The notes under the pieces are model-generated. The model was given only the letters and a program-made list of their open reading frames with translations, had not been told where the DNA came from and ran no database searches. Source: Clostridium sp. (lineage in GTDB: Bacteria; Bacillota; Clostridia; Clostridiales; Clostridiaceae). From it: a DNA stretch of 42,133 bases. Shown here in pieces: positions 24,848 to 35,498 of the stretch. A program made the position numbers and the translations under genes. The stretch covers positions 1 to 42,133 of the forward strand of contig JALEZF010000082.1 of assembly GCA_022773025.1 (NCBI GenBank). The letters are read 5' to 3'. How positions within the stretch are numbered: the stretch's first letter is position 1; every line of letters begins with the position of its first letter.

Positions 24848-24864
24848 CGTTAGGAGAGAAAATA

Positions 24865-26019
24865 ATGAAGAAAATTAAGGTTATGACTATATTTGGAACG
24901 AGACCGGAAGCGATAAAGATGGCTCCGTTAGTTAAAGAATTAGAAAGCAGAGATGAGATAGAGTCTATAGTATGTGTAACAGCTCAGCATAGACAGATGC
25001 TTGACCAAGTTTTAAATCTTTTTGAAATAACACCTCAATATGACTTAAACATAATGCAGACAAAGCAGACTTTAACAGGGATAACTAACAGAGTATTAGA
25101 AGGATTAGAAAAGATATATGACGATGTGGAACCTGATATGATACTAGTTCATGGAGATACCACAACAACATTTGCAGGGGCTTTATCAGCCTTCTACAAG
25201 CAAATCAAAGTTGGACACGTAGAAGCCGGACTTAGAACTTTTGATAAATATTTCCCATTTCCAGAAGAGATGAATAGAAAGCTTACTGGAGCTATAGCTG
25301 ATTTACATTTTGCTCCAACACAAGGGTCAAAAGCTAATCTTTTAAGAGAAGGAGTAGGAGAAGACCAAGTTATAATAACAGGAAACACAGTAATAGATGC
25401 TATGGAGTTTACTGTAGAAGATGACTACAAGTTTGAAACAGAAGAGCTTAATACTATAGATTTTGAAAATAAAAAAGTAATAATGGTAACAGCCCATAGA
25501 AGAGAAAATTGGGGAGAAGGCATAGAAAATATATGCAAATCTTTAAAGAGTATAGTTGAAAACAATAAAGATGTAGAGCTTGTTTATCTTGTTCATTTAA
25601 ATCCAGTTGTTAAGGATGTTGTTTATAAACACTTAGACAATATGAATAGAGTGCATCTTTTATCTCCGCTTGATACGAAAGAAACACATAATCTTATGAA
25701 TAAATGCTTTATGGTAATGACAGATTCTGGTGGGCTACAAGAGGAAGCTCCTCATTTAGGAAAACCTGTCTTAGTTTTAAGAGATGTTACGGAGAGACCA
25801 GAAGCAGTAGAGGCAGGAACTGTAAAATTATTAGGTACAGATTTTCAAAGAATATGTGAAGAAGCTAACAAGCTATTAAATGATGAAGAAGCTTACAAGG
25901 CTATGAGTAAGGCTATAAATCCATATGGAGATGGTCTGGCTTCTAAGAGAATTGTTGATTCTATACTAAAATACTATAAAATAACTGATAGAATTATTGA
26001 AGAGTTTAAAATAAAATAA
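24865..26019 (+). CDS. wecB: UDP-N-acetylglucosamine 2-epimerase
   Basis: Non-hydrolysing epimerase converting UDP-GlcNAc to UDP-ManNAc, the precursor for linkage units of wall polymers (MnaA in Bacillus). ATG at 24865 follows TAGGAGAG; a longer frame begins inside tagO and is rejected. 384 residues. Motifs: VMTIFGTRPEAIKMAPLV, GDTTTTFAGALSAFY, GHVEAGLRT, ENWGEG and DSGGLQEEAP with the ADP-ring-binding end. No clear terminator follows before the thl promoter. Confidence 0.96.
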   Translation: MKKIKVMTIFGTRPEAIKMAPLVKELESRDEIESIVCVTAQHRQMLDQVLNLFEITPQYDLNIMQTKQTLTGITNRVLEGLEKIYDDVEPDMILVHGDTTTTFAGALSAFYKQIKVGHVEAGLRTFDKYFPFPEEMNRKLTGAIADLHFAPTQGSKANLLREGVGEDQVIITGNTVIDAMEFTVEDDYKFETEELNTIDFENKKVIMVTAHRRENWGEGIENICKSLKSIVENNKDVELVYLVHLNPVVKDVVYKHLDNMNRVHLLSPLDTKETHNLMNKCFMVMTDSGGLQEEAPHLGKPVLVLRDVTERPEAVEAGTVKLLGTDFQRICEEANKLLNDEEAYKAMSKAINPYGDGLASKRIVDSILKYYKITDRIIEEFKIK

Positions 26020-26054
26020 ATTAATTAAGTTTTTTGCAAATTTGAATAATTCCC

Positions 26055-26083
26055 TTGAACTATTTATAAAAAAAATATATAAT
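26055..26083 (+). promoter_or_regulatory. Strong sigma-A promoter of thl
   Basis: TTGAAC (26055-26060), an exact 17-base A/T-rich spacer, TATAAT (26078-26083). It gives a leader of about 45 nt ending in an unusual AGGGGGG ribosome binding site (26122-26128). Confidence 0.8.
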
Positions 26084-26137
26084 ACAAGTATGTTAATAAT
26101 TTATCAATTACATATATAAATAGGGGGGTCACAAATT

Positions 26138-27322
26138 ATGAAAGAAGTAGTTATAGCAAGTGCTGTAAGAACAGCCATAGGAACATTCGGAGGAACATTA
26201 AAATCAACTCCAGCAGTTGATTTAGGAGCTTTAGTAATAAAGGAAGCTTTAACAAAGGCTGGTGTAGACGCAAGTGAAGTTGATGAAGTTGTAATGGGAA
26301 ATGTTCTTCAAGCAGGATTAGGACAAAATACAGCTAGACAAGCAACTATAAAAGCTGGTTTACCAGAAGAGGTTCCAGCAATGACAATAAATAAAGTTTG
26401 TGGATCAGGATTAAGAGCAGTAAGCCTTGCTTGCCAAATGATATTAGCAGGAGACGCTGATGTTGTAGTTGCAGGTGGAATGGAAAATATGTCAAGAGCT
26501 CCATACGTTTTAGATAACGCAAGATGGGGACAAAGAATGAACGATGGAAAAATGGTAGACGAAATGATCAAAGATGGTCTATGGGAAGCGTTCAATGACT
26601 ACCATATGGGGGTAACTGCTGAAAATATAGCTGAACAATGGAATATAACTAGAGAAGAGCAAGATGAATTTGCTTTAAGATCTCAAAACAAGGCTGAAGC
26701 AGCAATAAAATCAGGAAGATTTAAGGATGAAATAGTTCCAGTAGTTATACCTCAAAGAAAAGGAGATCCAATAGTATTTGATACTGATGAACATCCTAAG
26801 TTTGGATCAACAATAGAAAAATTAGCTAAACTTAAACCAGCATTCCAAAAGGGTGGTACAGTTACTGCAGGTAATGCTTCAGGATTAAATGATGGAGCTG
26901 CTGCATTAGTTGTAATGTCTGCTGAAAAGGCTGCAGAATTAGGAGTTAAGCCATTAGTTAAAATAGTATCTTATGGTTCAAAGGGATTAGATCCAAAGAT
27001 AATGGGATACGGACCATTCCATGCTACAAAGAAAGCTTTAGAGAAAGCTAACTTAACTGTAGAAGATTTAGACTTAGTAGAAGCAAATGAAGCTTTTGCA
27101 TCTCAAAGTATAGCTGTATCAAGAGATTTACACTTTGATATGGAAAAGGTTAATGTTAATGGTGGAGCAATAGCATTAGGACATCCAATTGGAGCTTCAG
27201 GAGCTAGAATATTAGTTTCTTTAATTCACGAAATGTTAAAGAGAGAAGACGCTAACAAGGGTCTAGCAACTCTTTGCATAGGTGGAGGAATGGGAACTGC
27301 TATAATAGTAGAAAAGTGCTAG
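26138..27322 (+). CDS. thlA: Acetyl-CoA acetyltransferase (thiolase)
   Basis: Condenses two acetyl-CoA to acetoacetyl-CoA, the entry to butyrate/butanol-type metabolism. At 394 residues it is the standard biosynthetic thiolase length. Catalytic Cys88 in [11 protein letters not shown], His near residue 350 in [17 protein letters not shown], and the second Cys in [11 protein letters not shown]. It has its own strong promoter and tandem terminators, and is inserted between wecB and the ATP synthase operon. As I recall, Clostridium acetobutylicum thlA occupies the same place next to atpI. The codons look highly adapted, consistent with strong expression. Confidence 0.97.
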   Translation: MKEVVIASAVRTAIGTFGGTLKSTPAVDLGALVIKEALTKAGVDASEVDEVVMGNVLQAGLGQNTARQATIKAGLPEEVPAMTINKVCGSGLRAVSLACQMILAGDADVVVAGGMENMSRAPYVLDNARWGQRMNDGKMVDEMIKDGLWEAFNDYHMGVTAENIAEQWNITREEQDEFALRSQNKAEAAIKSGRFKDEIVPVVIPQRKGDPIVFDTDEHPKFGSTIEKLAKLKPAFQKGGTVTAGNASGLNDGAAALVVMSAEKAAELGVKPLVKIVSYGSKGLDPKIMGYGPFHATKKALEKANLTVEDLDLVEANEAFASQSIAVSRDLHFDMEKVNVNGGAIALGHPIGASGARILVSLIHEMLKREDANKGLATLCIGGGMGTAIIVEKC

Positions 27323-27352
27323 TATATAAATAAAAAATAGAAATTTAATTTG

Positions 27353-27385
27353 TTTGAGCGAGGCTTTGTCTTCGCTCAAATTTTT
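27353..27385 (+). terminator. Intrinsic terminator 1 after thl
   Basis: TTTGAGCGA (27353-27361) with TCGCTCAAA (27372-27380), then TTTTT. Confidence 0.9.
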
Positions 27386-27390
27386 GCTTC

Positions 27391-27428
27391 AAATCTTCTG
27401 ATTTTTTTCAGGAGATTTTTGTTTTTTC
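27391..27428 (+). terminator. Intrinsic terminator 2 after thl
   Basis: AAATCTTCTGA (27391-27401) pairs with TCAGGAGATTT (27408-27418) with one G-U, then TTTGTTTTTT. Tandem with the first, which suits a highly expressed gene. Confidence 0.82.
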
Positions 27429-27987
27429 AAATAAAAAGTATAGAAAATAAAATGTGTGGAATATTATATCTATGTAAAAAAGATGGAAAAATGATATAAT
27501 CCTTCAAGATATAATCAAATAGAAAGTAACTGATAAAAAAGTAATGATAACCTCATACCTTGTAATATAACGTATACAGAGCTAAATTTATAAAAAATAA
27601 AAAAATGAAATAAAATTATTTTTGAATAATATAAAGAAAAAACTTGCATTTTTCAGGCGTAGAGAAAATACTGAAAATCAATTTAATAAAAATAACAATG
27701 ATATTTGATAAAACTATTATAAAAAGACAGGCTGAAAACATTTTCCTCAAGATAGTTTCGTAAATGTATAAATTGACACATTTCAGACAAATGCATTAAG
27801 AAGATTCATAGTATTTAATATGACAGAGAAAAGGAAAAAAATGAAGCTACGAAGATTAAACTATATAAAATATTAAAAATTCATATGTAAACTGATGTAT
27901 TTAGCCTAATTTAGGAAAATATAGAGTTTTATTAAAAAAAAGTACAGCTATATAATGAATCAGTAGTCAAGTGGAAGGAGAATTTCC
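27429..27987. other. AT-rich non-coding region upstream of the atp operon
   Basis: The stretch of about 560 bp after the thl terminators holds no recognisable gene; all frames are short and lack ribosome binding sites. Visible items: a TTGACA at 27773-27778 without a good -10, a TATAAT at 27951-27956 with a weak TTTATT 17 bases upstream (the likeliest atp promoter, 32 bases before atpI), and a small inverted repeat TTTTCAG/CTGAAAA (27650-27656, 27671-27677). Confidence 0.6.
27951..27956 (+). promoter_or_regulatory. Candidate -10 of the atp operon promoter
   Basis: TATAAT preceded 17 bases upstream by TTTATT (27928-27933). It is the closest reasonable promoter to atpI; the weak -35 leaves room for an upstream start. 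Confidence 0.4.
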
Positions 27988-28356
27988 ATGGATAGAGTAA
28001 TTGCCAAAATGATAAATTCAATATTGAAATACAATTTGTACCTAGGTGCCATTTTAGGAATTTATATTTTTATTAATCCCAAACAGGCAGTTTTATTAAT
28101 TCTTGGACTATTTATTGGTACTGGGAATTTTATTCTAAGTACCATTATTAATAGCTATCTTATGAAACCAGGGGGAGCCTTAGGAGCAGTAAAACTTATA
28201 ACTTTAGCAAGAATATCAGCAGTTGTTGGTATAGGAACTATTATATTTTTATATAATAAGTTAAATGTTCTTTCATATGCTATAGGGTTTACCATGCATT
28301 TCATAGGAATAGTGATATATGGCATTAGGGATTCTCAAAAGGAAGGAAGTGAATAG
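27988..28356 (+). CDS. atpI: ATP synthase protein I
   Basis: Small membrane protein at the head of the ATP synthase operon, implicated in c-ring assembly and Mg2+ handling in other bacteria. 122 residues with four hydrophobic segments (about 17-36, 37-56, 67-88, 94-112) typical of the family. Sequence alone is only moderately conserved; position directly before atpB makes the call. GGAAGGAG precedes the ATG. Only three bases separate it from atpB. Confidence 0.85.
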   Translation: MDRVIAKMINSILKYNLYLGAILGIYIFINPKQAVLLILGLFIGTGNFILSTIINSYLMKPGGALGAVKLITLARISAVVGIGTIIFLYNKLNVLSYAIGFTMHFIGIVIYGIRDSQKEGSE

Positions 28357-28359
28357 GGG

Positions 28360-29040
28360 ATGGAGTCAGCAAAGCCTATATTTACTTTTGTAGTAGGAAA
28401 TATTCCTATTGATATAACTATAAACCTTGTAATCCAATGGATTATAATGGCGCTATTAATTGGAGTGGCTTTAATTTTTTCTAAAAATTTAAAAGAAGTC
28501 CCCGATAAAAAGCAAACTATTATAGAGAGTTTTGTAGGGTTTATCAGAAATCTTGTAGATGAAAACATGGGAGAAGAATATAAAGATTTTGTTCCTTTTG
28601 TAGGAACTATAGCGGTTTATCTTTTAGCCATGAACCTTACTGGATTTATTGGATTAAAACCACCTACTCAAAGTTACGGTATAGCTTTGAGTATGGGAAT
28701 TATAACATTCCTTGTAATTCAAGGATATACAATTAAAAAGCTTGGACTTTTACATTATTTTGCAGGGTATGGGAAACCATTTGCCATAATGCTTCCCTTA
28801 AATCTTTTAGAGAGGGTAATGCTTCCTGTATCACTTAGTCTAAGACTTTTTGGAAATATGTTTGCAGCTACTTATATAATGTCCATGGCTTATAGTAGTT
28901 TGGACAAGGTTGGGTGGATTGCACAAATTGGACTTCCTATTCCGCTTCATTTATATTTTGATGCTTTTGATGGGACGATCCAGATGATAATATTTTTAAT
29001 GATATCAATGATAAATATAAAAGTAATAGCTGAACATTAG
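28360..29040 (+). CDS. atpB: ATP synthase Fo subunit a
   Basis: Membrane stator subunit that forms the ion half-channels against the c-ring. 226 residues, five to six helices. The essential Arg is Arg162 in LSLRLFGNMFAA; NLTGFIGLKPPT and the C-terminal DAFDGTIQMIIFLMISM are family features. The ribosome binding site (AAGGAAG) is about 14 bases before the ATG, longer than usual, suggesting partial coupling to atpI translation. Confidence 0.96.
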   Translation: MESAKPIFTFVVGNIPIDITINLVIQWIIMALLIGVALIFSKNLKEVPDKKQTIIESFVGFIRNLVDENMGEEYKDFVPFVGTIAVYLLAMNLTGFIGLKPPTQSYGIALSMGIITFLVIQGYTIKKLGLLHYFAGYGKPFAIMLPLNLLERVMLPVSLSLRLFGNMFAATYIMSMAYSSLDKVGWIAQIGLPIPLHLYFDAFDGTIQMIIFLMISMINIKVIAEH

Positions 29041-29059
29041 TTTTAAGGAGGAATTTTAA

Positions 29060-29296
29060 ATGAGTGCTGAAGGATTATTAGCAGTAAAAGCAATTGCAGC
29101 AGCAATAGCAGTATTAGTAGGGATAGGAGCAGGTATATCTACAGGATTGTCTACAGGTAAGGCTGTTGAAGCCATAGCAAGACAACCAGAGGCAAGTGGA
29201 AAAATAATTAGTGCTCTTTCAATCGGTAATGGATTTGCTGAAGCAACAGCAATTTACGGATTCTTAATTTCTATATTATTACTAGTACTAAAATAA
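29060..29296 (+). CDS. atpE: ATP synthase Fo subunit c
   Basis: Hairpin proteolipid of the rotor ring, 78 residues with two helices joined by the ARQPE polar loop (Arg41-Gln-Pro). The ion-binding carboxylate is Glu61 in [10 protein letters not shown]. Aligned by eye with the sodium-type Ilyobacter ring, Gln32 is replaced by Thr28 and Ser66 by Ala62, while Thr63 and Tyr66 are retained; this favours proton coupling (inference). AAGGAGG with ten-base spacing precedes the ATG. A strong hairpin follows. Confidence 0.97.
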   Translation: MSAEGLLAVKAIAAAIAVLVGIGAGISTGLSTGKAVEAIARQPEASGKIISALSIGNGFAEATAIYGFLISILLLVLK

Positions 29297-29310
29297 ATAA
29301 CAAAGTTTTC

Positions 29311-29339
29311 TTGAGTAGGGCTGTGAAAGTCCTACTCAA
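29311..29339 (+). other. Strong intercistronic hairpin between atpE and atpF
   Basis: TTGAGTAGG (29311-29319) pairs perfectly with CCTACTCAA (29331-29339); loop 11 nt; no T-tract follows. It cannot be a standard terminator since six atp genes lie downstream. A 3' stabiliser for the highly demanded atpE message is plausible. Confidence 0.8.
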
Positions 29340-29398
29340 AATTGAAATTGCTATAATAATATAACAAATTAGGCCTGGAAGGGAGGCTTTAATTAAGT

Positions 29399-29878
29399 AT
29401 GGAAATAAATTGGTCGGAGTTTACTGGAGCGTTAGTAAACTTTTTAATCTTATATATAGTGTTAAAAAAGGTACTTTTTGATAAAGTAAATAGGATTTTA
29501 GATGAAAGACAGAAAAAGACCTTAGAAAGTATACAAAAGACAGAAGACAGCTTAAAAGAAGCAGAAGAAATAAAATCAAAAAATCAAGAAGAATTAAAAA
29601 ATATAAAGAGCGAAGGCAAGAAGATAGTTGAAGCTAACAAGAAAAAGGCTAATGAATTATATGATGAAATAATAGCGGAAGCTCATAAAGAAGCTAATCT
29701 TATTATGGAGAGAGCTAATACTGAAATTGAAAGAGAAAAGAAAAAAGCTGAGGATGAGATAAAAACCAAAGCTATAGATATAGCTTTGATGCTTTCTGAA
29801 AAAGCTCTTCAAGAGACCATAGATGAAAAGAAGCATAGAGAAATCATTGATGACTTTATATCTAAGGTAGGTATTTAA
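29399..29878 (+). CDS. atpF: ATP synthase Fo subunit b
   Basis: Peripheral stalk subunit. 159 residues: one N-terminal membrane helix (about residues 9-27, [16 protein letters not shown]) and a long charged amphipathic helix (about 30-150, rich in E, K, A) forming the right-handed coiled-coil stalk dimer, ending in the delta-binding tail. GGGAGG lies 12 bases before the ATG, a longish spacing. It ends one base before atpH. Confidence 0.95.
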   Translation: MEINWSEFTGALVNFLILYIVLKKVLFDKVNRILDERQKKTLESIQKTEDSLKEAEEIKSKNQEELKNIKSEGKKIVEANKKKANELYDEIIAEAHKEANLIMERANTEIEREKKKAEDEIKTKAIDIALMLSEKALQETIDEKKHREIIDDFISKVGI

Positions 29879-29879
29879 T

Positions 29880-30419
29880 ATGTATGAGTATCTAGATAGG
29901 AGATATGCGTTAGCTCTTTATACTGTAGCAGAAGAAAAGGGAAAAGTAGAGGAATATCTAAGAGACCTTAGAGAAATAGTTGAGCTTATAGACAATAATG
30001 AGGAGTTTCAACAGATAATAAAACATCCACAGATAAGCACCTCAAAAAAGAAAAAGACATTTATTAAAATCTTTAAAGGGCATATAGATGAAGACCTTTT
30101 ATCCTTCCTTTTAATTCTTATTGAAAAAGATAGAATTCTTTATTTGAAAGAAAAGCTTAGTGAAATGGAAAAAATTCATCTGGAAAAGATGAATACAATG
30201 ATAGCTGAAGTGAAAACTGTAATTCCTCTAAATGAAGAGGAAAAAGAAAATTTGGTGCTAAAGTTATCTGAAAAGTATAAGAAAAATATAGTGTTAAAAG
30301 AAGAAATAGATGAAACAATAATCGGTGGAGTCTTTGTAAAAGTAGGAAATGATGTAATAGATGGAACTATAAAATCAAGATTAAAAGATATGAAAAAACT
30401 AGTTCAGAGTAGGGATTAG
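29880..30419 (+). CDS. atpH: ATP synthase F1 subunit delta
   Basis: Connects the peripheral stalk to the top of the F1 head. 179 residues, OSCP/delta family: [21 protein letters not shown]-terminal helical domain and the C-terminal [20 protein letters not shown] motif. The stop of atpF and this ATG are one base apart (TAATATG), so it is translated by coupling, with AAGGTAGG inside the end of atpF. Confidence 0.95.
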   Translation: MYEYLDRRYALALYTVAEEKGKVEEYLRDLREIVELIDNNEEFQQIIKHPQISTSKKKKTFIKIFKGHIDEDLLSFLLILIEKDRILYLKEKLSEMEKIHLEKMNTMIAEVKTVIPLNEEEKENLVLKLSEKYKKNIVLKEEIDETIIGGVFVKVGNDVIDGTIKSRLKDMKKLVQSRD

Positions 30420-30429
30420 AGGTGAAAGC

Positions 30430-31938
30430 ATGAATATCAAACCAGAAGAAATTACTTCTATAATTAAATGTGAAATAGAGAGATATGAAAAGAAAATACA
30501 GACAGTTGACTCAGGAACCATCATACAAATTGGAGATGGTATAGCTAGAGTATATGGTTTAGATGAATGCATGGAAGGAGAACTTTTAGAGTTTCCTAGA
30601 GGAGTCTATGGAATGGCTCTAAATTTAGAACAAGATAATGTTGGATGTGTTCTTCTTGGTTCCGAGGAAGGTATAAAAGAAGGAGATATAGTAAAGAGAA
30701 CTGGAAAGATAGTTGATGTTCCGGTTGGTGATGAGCTTGTTGGAAGAGTAGTAAACTCATTAGGAGAACCTTTAGATGGAAAGGGACCTATAAAAGCAGA
30801 TGAAATGAGACCTATAGAGGTTCAAGCACCAGGCGTAATTGATAGACAATCGGTAAGAGAACCACTTCAAACAGGTATAAAAGCTATAGATTCTATGGTT
30901 CCTATTGGAAAAGGACAAAGAGAGCTTATAATAGGTGATAGACAAACTGGAAAGACAGCTATAGCTTTAGATACAATAATAAATCAAAAAGGAAAAGATG
31001 TCATATGTATTTACGTAGCTATAGGACAAAAACAATCCACAGTAGCTCATATAGTAAATACATTAAAAGAGATGGAAGCTATGGACTACACAATAGTAGT
31101 ATCTTCAACAGCTTCAGATACAGCACCTCTTCAATTTATAGCTCCTTATGCTGGATGCAGTATGGGAGAATATTTCATGAACAAAGGAAAAGATGTATTA
31201 ATAGTTTATGATGATTTATCTAAGCATGCTGTAGCATACAGAGCTATGTCATTGCTTTTGAGAAGATCTCCAGGTAGAGAAGCTTATCCAGGAGATGTAT
31301 TCTATATTCACTCAAGACTTTTAGAAAGAGCAGCTAAGCTTTCAGATGAGCTAGGTGCAGGATCGCTAACAGCACTACCAATAATAGAAACTTTAGCAGG
31401 AGATATAACAGCTTATATCCCTACAAATGTTATTTCTATTACAGATGGACAGATTTTCTTAGAGTCAGAGCTATTTTATGCAGGTCAAAGACCAGCTATA
31501 AATGCAGGTATTTCTGTATCGAGAGTTGGAGGAAATGCCCAAATAAAAGCTATGAAGCAGGTAACGGGAACCCTTAGACTAGAGCTTGCTCAATATAGAG
31601 AACTTGCGGCTTTTGCACAGTTTGGTTCTGATCTAGATAAAGAGTCAAAGAATAGACTTGAAAAGGGTAAGAGACTTACTGCAATATTAAATCAAGGACA
31701 GTACAATCCTATGCCTGTTGAGAATCAAATAATGATTCTTTATGCAGGAGTAAACAATCATCTTATGGAAATTCCAGTAGCAAAAATGAATACCTTTGAA
31801 AAAGACTTCTTGGAGTTTATGGATACTCATCATAGAGATATTGGAAGAGATATTTTAGAAAAGAAGAAGTTAGACGATGAACTAAAAGAAAAATTAAACT
31901 CAGCTATTGATGAATTCAAAAAGATATTTTTAGCTTAG
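30430..31938 (+). CDS. atpA: ATP synthase F1 subunit alpha
   Basis: Non-catalytic nucleotide-binding subunit of the F1 hexamer, 502 residues. N-terminal beta barrel ([20 protein letters not shown]), nucleotide-binding domain with P-loop [32 protein letters not shown], and the ATPase alpha/beta signature [14 protein letters not shown]. The ATG follows AGAGGTG. Ten bases separate it from atpH. Confidence 0.98.
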   Translation: MNIKPEEITSIIKCEIERYEKKIQTVDSGTIIQIGDGIARVYGLDECMEGELLEFPRGVYGMALNLEQDNVGCVLLGSEEGIKEGDIVKRTGKIVDVPVGDELVGRVVNSLGEPLDGKGPIKADEMRPIEVQAPGVIDRQSVREPLQTGIKAIDSMVPIGKGQRELIIGDRQTGKTAIALDTIINQKGKDVICIYVAIGQKQSTVAHIVNTLKEMEAMDYTIVVSSTASDTAPLQFIAPYAGCSMGEYFMNKGKDVLIVYDDLSKHAVAYRAMSLLLRRSPGREAYPGDVFYIHSRLLERAAKLSDELGAGSLTALPIIETLAGDITAYIPTNVISITDGQIFLESELFYAGQRPAINAGISVSRVGGNAQIKAMKQVTGTLRLELAQYRELAAFAQFGSDLDKESKNRLEKGKRLTAILNQGQYNPMPVENQIMILYAGVNNHLMEIPVAKMNTFEKDFLEFMDTHHRDIGRDILEKKKLDDELKEKLNSAIDEFKKIFLA

Positions 31939-31985
31939 GAAAGCCCATAAGAATATAGAAAATATGAGTTTAAGGAGGTGGGCGT

Positions 31986-32840
31986 ATGGCAGGGGCAGGA
32001 CTTATAGCCATAAAAAGAAGAATTAAGTCTGTAACCAACACAAAGAAAATAACTAAAGCCATGGGACTTATAGCCACTTCTAAGTTAAGAAAAGTTAAAG
32101 CCATCATGGAATTTAATGATAGATATAATACTCAGTTAGACGACATAGAAAAAACTATAATTCCTTTGATAGATGGAATCCCATATAAACTGATAGATGG
32201 AAATTCATCTAAAAAGAAATTATATGTGATATTCACATCTGACTCTGGATTCTGTGGAGGATACAATGGAACCATTGTAAATGCTGCATTAGAAGCTGTT
32301 AAGGGAGATAGAGAGAACAACCTTATTATGATATTGGGACAAAAAGGAAGAGAATACCTAAAGCGTTTTAAGTATGAGACTACAGCCGAATATGTAGAAC
32401 TTTCTGATGTGCCAAATATGAAAGAAGCTAGAGCCATAGCGGATGATGCCATAAGGCTTTTTGACAATGAAGAAGTTGGTGAAGTTTACCTTGTATATAC
32501 AAAATTCATGTCCTCTGTAAAGCAAAGTCCTGTAGTAGAAAGACTTTTGCCTTTAGAAAGGTTAGAAAATGAAAACTCTAAAGAGAGTTTTATATATGAA
32601 CCGCATCCTAAAGAGATGATAGACGATGTAGTTAAGATGTATATTAGAAGTAAAATATTAAATAGTCTTATGACAGCAAAACTCAGCGAGCATAGTGCTA
32701 GAATGACGGCTATGGATGGTGCCAGCAAAAATGCTGATGATATATTAGAAAAATTAAATTTAAAATATAACAGAATCAGGCAGACCTTCATAACTCAAGA
32801 GATTACTGAAATAGTGGGAGGAACAGAAGCCCAAAAATAG
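31986..32840 (+). CDS. atpG: ATP synthase F1 subunit gamma
   Basis: Central rotor shaft of F1, 284 residues. N-terminal helix IKRRIKSVTNTKKITKAMGLIATSKLRK and C-terminal SEHSARMTAMDGASKNADDI are the coiled-coil signatures; the Rossmann-like middle has FTSDSGFCGGYN. It has a full anti-16S match, AAGGAGGTG (31972-31980), five bases before the ATG. The 47-bp gap to atpA holds nothing else. Confidence 0.97.
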   Translation: MAGAGLIAIKRRIKSVTNTKKITKAMGLIATSKLRKVKAIMEFNDRYNTQLDDIEKTIIPLIDGIPYKLIDGNSSKKKLYVIFTSDSGFCGGYNGTIVNAALEAVKGDRENNLIMILGQKGREYLKRFKYETTAEYVELSDVPNMKEARAIADDAIRLFDNEEVGEVYLVYTKFMSSVKQSPVVERLLPLERLENENSKESFIYEPHPKEMIDDVVKMYIRSKILNSLMTAKLSEHSARMTAMDGASKNADDILEKLNLKYNRIRQTFITQEITEIVGGTEAQK

Positions 32841-34250
<1,410 letters not shown>

Positions 34251-34267
34251 TAAGGATGTGATTAAAG

Positions 34268-34672
34268 GTGCAAGAACCATTTAAATTGACCATATTGACG
34301 CCCTTAAAGACATTATATAGAGGATCTGCAATAAAACTTAATTTGAAAAACTCAAAAGGAGGGTTTCAAATTCTTCATAATCATATTTCCATGATAAGCA
34401 GCATTGAAACTAATATAACAGAGTTTCAGACAGAAAATGGAGAAATAAAAAGGCTTTTCACAGCACAAGGTGTGGTTAGGGTAGAGAAGAATAAAGTTAT
34501 TCTTCTTTGCGAAAGCGGGGAATGGCCTGAAAGCATAGATTTTGAAAGAGCTGAATCAGCAAAGAAAAGATCAGAGGACAGGTTAAAGAAGAAAAATGAT
34601 GATGGAATAGATATAAAAAGGGCAGAAGCTGCTCTTTTAAGAGCTGTAACTAGGCTTAATTTAAGAAGTTAG
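34268..34672 (+). CDS. atpC: ATP synthase F1 subunit epsilon
   Basis: Rotor foot and regulatory subunit, 134 residues. Start is GTG at 34268, served by AAGGA 11 bases upstream. The N-terminal beta sandwich (FKLTILTPLKTLYRGSA, GGFQILHNHISMIS) precedes a C-terminal helical hairpin (FERAESAKKRSEDRL to ALLRAVTRLNL) that can extend to inhibit F1. The last gene of the operon; its stop lies in the terminator stem. Confidence 0.94.
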   Translation: MQEPFKLTILTPLKTLYRGSAIKLNLKNSKGGFQILHNHISMISSIETNITEFQTENGEIKRLFTAQGVVRVEKNKVILLCESGEWPESIDFERAESAKKRSEDRLKKKNDDGIDIKRAEAALLRAVTRLNLRS

Positions 34673-34700
34673 AAGTTAATAACTAACTTCTTATTTTTTT
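34663..34700 (+). terminator. Intrinsic terminator of the atp operon
   Basis: AAGAAGTTAG (34663-34672) with CTAACTTCTT (34683-34692), then ATTTTTTT. The 5' arm includes the atpC stop codon. Confidence 0.9.
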
Positions 34701-34865
34701 GTAACAAATTTCATTTTATTAAATATATTAATAGTATATTGGTGGAAGTGGTTTTTATAAAAGAAGGTAACAGTGTACTTTAAGACATTTTAGAGTTAAA
34801 GGAATTACCCATCTTTGTGTATATTATTCAAAAATATGTCAATAATTAAGGTGGGAGGGGACAAG

Positions 34866-35477
34866 ATGAGAAATAAATTTATGCTGATTACGTTCTTAAT
34901 TTTTACTCTTTTTTCAACACCAAAGTCTACAGAGGACTTTATAGATGGTGCAGTTAAGAGTGTAGATGGGACTGTAATAGAAAATGGATCAAGGATAGAA
35001 ATTACAAATATTAAAAATTTTAATGTGAGAGAATTAGATGATGTTTTAGCAAAGCATGATGAAAATAAAGTAAAAATTTCAATTGATGAAGAAGCTTTGG
35101 AATTAGAAGGCAGAGTTATCATAAATACAACATCTAAGGATAATAGTTTTTCTATTGATAATCTAAATAAAGACATATTAAAAGAGGTTACGAGAGAAGA
35201 TAGAAATATAAAAGTTTTTAGTTATGTAAAAGCACAACTTAGAGAAGGGGACGTAGAGCTCTACAAAAACAATTTAGAAAAATATTTAATAAACACAGGA
35301 GGAAAGAATATAAAGTTTAGTTCCATTGATTCTGGAGTAACAGGGGTAGCTTTAGCTAATATGGATAACTCTGAGGAGTTAGATAATAATCTTTTTAATA
35401 TTAATTTTGCACTAGTGAAATATACTTCAGGAACATATATAATTGTTGGTACTCCAATAATTACATGTGCTTATTAA
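34866..35477 (+). CDS. YwmB-like exported protein
   Basis: 203-residue protein placed in the YwmB family (TBP-like fold by database description, function unknown) by its position before murA-spoIID, its length and its layout. The ATG at 34866 follows GGGAGGGG; an upstream in-frame ATG adds residues before the signal segment and is rejected. The start MRNKFMLITFLIFTLFSTP is a short signal peptide or membrane anchor; the rest is soluble (NIKVFSYVKAQLREGDVEL, TYIIVGTPIITCAY). The family match is by recollection and moderate; being exported with sporulation neighbours suggests an envelope role. Confidence 0.7.
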   Translation: MRNKFMLITFLIFTLFSTPKSTEDFIDGAVKSVDGTVIENGSRIEITNIKNFNVRELDDVLAKHDENKVKISIDEEALELEGRVIINTTSKDNSFSIDNLNKDILKEVTREDRNIKVFSYVKAQLREGDVELYKNNLEKYLINTGGKNIKFSSIDSGVTGVALANMDNSEELDNNLFNINFALVKYTSGTYIIVGTPIITCAY

Positions 35478-35498
35478 CAATTTTTTTTGGAGGATACT

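Noticed and set aside
24718-24864. Upstream extension of wecB
   Set aside because: The extension overlaps tagO and lacks a ribosome binding site; ATG at 24865 has one and fits the family length.
27773-27801. TTGACA-based promoter in the atp upstream region
   Set aside because: The -35 is perfect but the base 17 downstream gives TTAAGA, with only two matches to TATAAT; not strong enough to call.
31005-31211. 68-codon plus-strand frame inside atpA
   Set aside because: Out-of-frame shadow inside a highly conserved gene with a serine/tyrosine-rich, non-protein-like translation.
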